The notes under the pieces were generated by a model that was not told the origin of the DNA, did not search any database, and saw only the letters and a program-made list of their open reading frames with translations. DNA of 64,000 nucleotides from Antedon mediterranea (lineage: Eukaryota; Echinodermata; Crinoidea; Comatulida; Antedonidae): positions 12,620,922 to 12,684,921 of the forward strand of contig NC_092678.1 in the NCBI RefSeq assembly GCF_964355755.1. Direction: 5' to 3'. A program made the translations under genes and the position numbers. Of the stretch, positions 60,333 to 64,000 are shown piece after piece; positions within the stretch are counted from its first letter, which is position 1, and each line of letters begins with the position of its first letter.

Positions 60333-60530
60333 TAAAAACAACATGATACAATGACAAGTTAATAAAACCATACATTTTGTCACTTGAGTATCATTCTCGA
60401 CGCTACACAGGACAAGCGAACACAAGTTTAAGGCAGTTATTATTACTAGTAAACAATGACAGTACAATGATTATATTTTGCTACTTTCATGTCGGTTTAA
60501 ATTCAAGATATGCAAATTCTAGTAGTACCA

Positions 60531-60725
60531 ACATGACTTATTCAACAATGTGTTTGTTATTGTATGTTCTATAATAATGTTAACGAAATGTTCAACATCT
60601 GCCCACAATCTACTTCATCAATTTAAAGTCAGCCAAAATAATAAAAATGTGCACTGTATCACATCAAAATCCATGATAAAACAAGAGACTTCTACATTGT
60701 ATAATCTACACTGTTATTCACTGTT
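60531..60725 (+). pseudogene. Relic of a plexin sema first exon
   Basis: From ATG at 60531 the DNA aligns to the start of the sema exon at 63079 (ATGACTT.TTCAA; then AAATGTCAACA; then CTTCATCAATTTA against CTTCTTCAATTTA). The later part (CAAAATCCATGATAAAACAA then GAGACTTCTAC) aligns to the 60986 exon near 61120-61150. Two stops follow the signal-peptide segment and similarity fades after about 60725. A dead, truncated copy. Confidence 0.65.
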
Positions 60726-60985
60726 AGGTATCTGTACTTCATTGACGAAATAAATAAAATGATAGCCTATAGGCCTACTGTTACGTATAAACTTACAGCA
60801 ACAATTTGGTCATATTGTGCCATACTCTTCGGACTCGACTATATCAAAAAACGAACAGGCTTTTTAATAATATAACATGATTAGCACAATAGCTAAAATA
60901 GGCATAACGATTAATTGTACTTTTTCTCATATTCTGTATTTTACAGTACCGGTAAGGTAATGATGCTCTTTCATCTTTAATAATA

Positions 60986-62035
60986 ATGAGTTTGTCAAAA
61001 ATGTTAAAGATTTTTGCATTTTTGCTATATTCTTCAACATTTCTGTTAAGCACCCAAGCATATGACAATGATGTGTTACTTGAATTTAAATCATATGAAA
61101 ATGAAGATCTGTACCATGTCAAAATCCATAGTACAACAAGAGATATCTACATAGGAGCTTACAACTCATTGTACATACTGTCAGAGGATTTTACTATTAT
61201 TTATAGTATTTCAACATGTTCATCAGGTGATTGCAATAATATTAATAAAATATTAGAAATTGATTATGACCATGAACGATTGATCACGTGCGGAGGAGGA
61301 AACAACGGAAGATGTGAAGGAAGATCTCTTGTGGATTTGACTTTAGATGGAAGTAATGTTGAAGATGGAATAGTGAGTGAACTGTCAGCAGTTGGAATCA
61401 TTGCACCTGGTGTGTTGGGTGATGGTACAAATGATAGAGATGATGTTATTAAAAGAAATGTTTTATACGTGTCTTCAGGACATACGTTATTGGATCCAGT
61501 TGAGTATTCCTATATGTATATTATTGCTAGAAGAAGTATTGACACTGAACAGCTATTTGGACTTTATAGCTCTTATGTCAATGCCATCAGACCGTCTTAC
61601 AATAAACCCATACATTTTAAAACAACATTCTATTATGAAGGATATACTTACTTCGCTGCATTTAGACCCAATGATATTGATTACTTTCATTCTCGACTGA
61701 GTCGTATTTGTCAAGACAACTCATTTGATACATTTTCTGATATCTACATTCGTTGTGTTGTTAATAATGTTGATTACAACTTGGTACAAGCCATGTCTGT
61801 GGGTCCTGCAGCAGCTGATTTAGCTACCTCACTAGGCCTACAAGCTGGAGATAATGTTCTGTATGGAGTGTTTGCTAAAGATGATGGAAGTGGAGTTGCA
61901 ACTGGACAATCTGCAATGTGTATTTACAAGTGGAATGATATTGAAGATGCTTTTTTCAAAGCTTTAAATGGATGTCTTAACGTTGAAAATGATGTCCATA
62001 CTTTAGACTATGCTTATGATGCAGATTGTTCACAA
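60986..62035 (+). CDS. Plexin-like sema first exon, plus-strand copy
   Basis: An open 350-codon exon: signal peptide ([20 protein letters not shown], cut near STQA) and most of a sema domain, collinear with plexin exon 1 and about three quarters identical by eye. It keeps the [22 protein letters not shown] and CIYKWND motifs and the same donor position (TCACAA/GTAAGC at 62035/62036). No exon 2 follows before the next sema copy at 63079. It is either the first exon of a second plexin gene with a long intron, an alternative first exon sharing later exons beyond the window, or an orphan duplicate. A putative 5' UTR acceptor (TATTTTACAG) lies at about 60950. Confidence 0.88.
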
Positions 62036-63078
62036 GTAAGCATGATATTCTTTTTGCCTTTATATATAATTATATAATTGGTCATTAGCCAGTAGATATG
62101 TGCATTATAATACTTCTGTTCCACAAGATCAGTTAATTCTGGTTAGGTTTCCAACCAGTGTGTTAATTGGTAATAAGAACATTTATTTATTGCATGTCAA
62201 ATACCTGACTTCTGCATCAACATTACCTGTTTTTCTGTAATTATAAATTAACTATGAATATAATCGTATGAAGTTGCTATATTGAACGGTACCTTTAAAA
62301 CCTAAATGTTACATTTTAGAACTGTTCAAATAGCAAAACAAACAAATTATTTAGGCCTGTTTTAAAAAAAATCAACAATTAGTCATGTAAATTTTATAAT
62401 AGAGCCAAAATATTTTTTTTTCATATTTCATACAACACAACAAAGTGTAATACCTAAAGAAACTTATTTTTATATAAAGACAACAAATCAATATTTTTTT
62501 AAAACTTTACAAACCAATAATTTTTGAATAAAACCAAAATATTGCCCCAATGAAAACACAAACAAAAACATATTTAGTATCATCAAATGTGATGTAGGCG
62601 ATCAACATTTGTGATATCAGCTTTGGTTTAGATCAACACGACACTGTCCTCAGTTTGTAAATTCATACACTAGAAAGCGTTGTTGATTTAACGAACGTCT
62701 TCAGCACTAAAGAGGCTCAACGAACGAATTTTAAGTTGTTCAATTCATCAGAAATTAAATTGAGTAAAGAAAACAAAACAACAAACATTTTATTGTTATT
62801 CTTATTTGACCAATATTTATTTTGGCTTCCATTTTATACAAAATGAAAATACTAATATTGATTTGGTGGCGTTTGGAATGCAAAAAGCACTATTGTCAAT
62901 ACAGCTTACGTGAATTGATATTATTTCAAAGTTCATAATAACACAAGATGTACGACTGTGGTATAGAGGACATATCAGCGGTAGTTATTTCCGTGTAAAA
63001 TACAAAGGTGAGTTGGTTGCTTGCATTTAGAGTCTGTCTAATTTCAGAGACCGTCAATTTTAGTATTCGAGGTTCAAC
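62036..63078 (+). other. Sequence between the two plus-strand sema exons
   Basis: AT-rich. No sema tail (exon 2/3-like) segment is recognisable. It would be intronic if the 60986 exon is spliced to something beyond the window, and promoter/5' UTR for the 63079 copy. Confidence 0.5.
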
Positions 63079-64000
63079 ATGACTTGTTCAAGAATATTAA
63101 TTGTGTTTCTCGTATGTTCTGTAATATTTCTGACAAAATGTCAACAATCTGTCGACCATGTACTTCTTCAATTTATATCATATAAAAATGAAGATTTGTA
63201 TCACATAAAAATACAGGAGATATCTATATAGGAGCTTTCAACTCACTGTACAGACTGTCAGAGGATTTTACTATTATTTATAGTATTTCATGTTCATCAG
63301 GTGATAATATTAATAAAATATTAGAAATTGATTATGACCATGAACGATTGATCACGTGTGGAGGAGGAAACAACGGAAGATGTGAAGGAAGATCTCTTGT
63401 AGATTTAAATTTAGATGGAAGTGATATATATGATGGAATAGTTAGTGAACTGTCAGCAGTTGAAATCATTGCACTTGGTGTGTTGGGTGATGGTACTAGA
63501 GATAAAGATGATGTTATTAAAAGAAATGTTTTATACGTGTCATCTGGACATACGTCATTAGAATATTCTTACATGTATGTCAATGCTAGAAGACGTCTTG
63601 ATACTGATGTACTATTTGGACTCATCAACCCTGCTTCCAATGCTATCACACCATCTTACAATAAACCTATACAATTTCAAACCGCACTTGATTATGAAGG
63701 ATATACTTACTTTGTTGCATTTAGACCCGATGATACTGATTACTTTCATTCGCGACTGTGTCGTGTTTGTAAAGAAAATTCACTTCATTCATTTTCTGAG
63801 ATCTACATTCGTTGTGTTGTAAATAATGTTGATTACAACTTGGTACAAGACATGTCTGTGGGTCCTGCAGGAGCTGAGTTGGCTACCTTACTAGGTTTAC
63901 AAGCTGGGGATAATGTCTTGTATGGAGTGTTTTCTAAAGGTGATGGAAGTGGAGTTGCAACTGGACAATCTGCATTGTGTATTTACAAGTGGAATGATAT
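63079..64000 (+). pseudogene. Third sema first exon, frameshifted, runs off end
   Basis: ATG at 63079 opens a signal peptide (MTCSRILIVFLVCSVIFLTK) and the sema start (LQFISYKNEDLYHIKIQ). About 10 nt are missing at about 63214 relative to the other copies (ACAGGAGAT versus CATAGTACAACAGGAGAT), so this frame meets a TAG shortly after. In the shifted frame the rest is open to the window end ([20 protein letters not shown] ... LYVSSGHTS ... [12 protein letters not shown]). Loss of one cysteine in SCSSGDNIN is another change. Pseudogene, sequencing error or an upstream small exon spliced at ATACAG/GAGAT are all possible. Partial at the 3' end. Confidence 0.75.

Noticed and set aside
63577-63822. 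Plus-strand open frame within the third sema copy
   Set aside because: It is in the wrong frame relative to the sema coding sequence, which reads through the same bases.

Overview
This is animal nuclear DNA. It is AT-rich, intron-rich and crowded with transposon relics and minisatellites. The plexin gene, the abundance of the palindromic word TAGGCCTA, and the mix of Helitron-like, hAT-like, LINE and BEL/Pao relics suggest a marine deuterostome, most likely an echinoderm. The species cannot be fixed from the sequence.

The core of the window is one apparently intact plexin receptor gene on the minus strand. It runs from an ATG at 42654 to a stop at 4484. I could chain 36 coding exons with GT...AG junctions and compatible phases; they total 5,673 nt (1,890 codons plus stop), the normal plexin size. 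Domain order is signal peptide, sema, PSI1, IPT, PSI2, IPT, PSI3, several IPTs (with an R-S-R-R furin-like site), one transmembrane helix, a juxtamembrane coiled coil, GAP half 1, a Rho-binding domain and GAP half 2. Two arginines I associate with GAP catalysis read as Ala and Lys. Just 3' of it, on the same strand, lie the last two exons of a seryl-tRNA synthetase gene without the rest of that gene.

The right end (60.5-64.0 kb) holds more copies of the plexin first coding exon (signal peptide plus most of the sema domain) on the plus strand. There is a decayed fragment (about 60531-60725), an intact copy with a good splice donor (60986-62035), and a copy broken by a small deletion that runs off the window (63079-64000). 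With the minus-strand copy this makes a small divergent array of sema exons, differing mainly in loop segments. It is the most interesting system here: a plexin cluster, or possibly alternative sema-encoding first exons.

The 42.7-60.5 kb gap is almost all nested transposons. They include a 3.6-kb long-TIR element, a 4.9-kb TIR element with 5-bp target duplication (carrying BEL/Pao, hAT-like, Helitron-like and MITE insertions), a palindromic TAGGCCTA block, and a Helitron-like element split by a 5.3-kb TIR element. The plexin introns carry further copies, LINE 3' ends, tRNA-derived SINEs and tandem repeats of 24, 27, 41, 51, about 65 and about 105 bp. No bacterial-type genes, CRISPR arrays or convincing functional tRNA/rRNA genes were seen. 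Exon boundaries come from manual translation and splice-site reading; all family assignments are from recall, without database searches.
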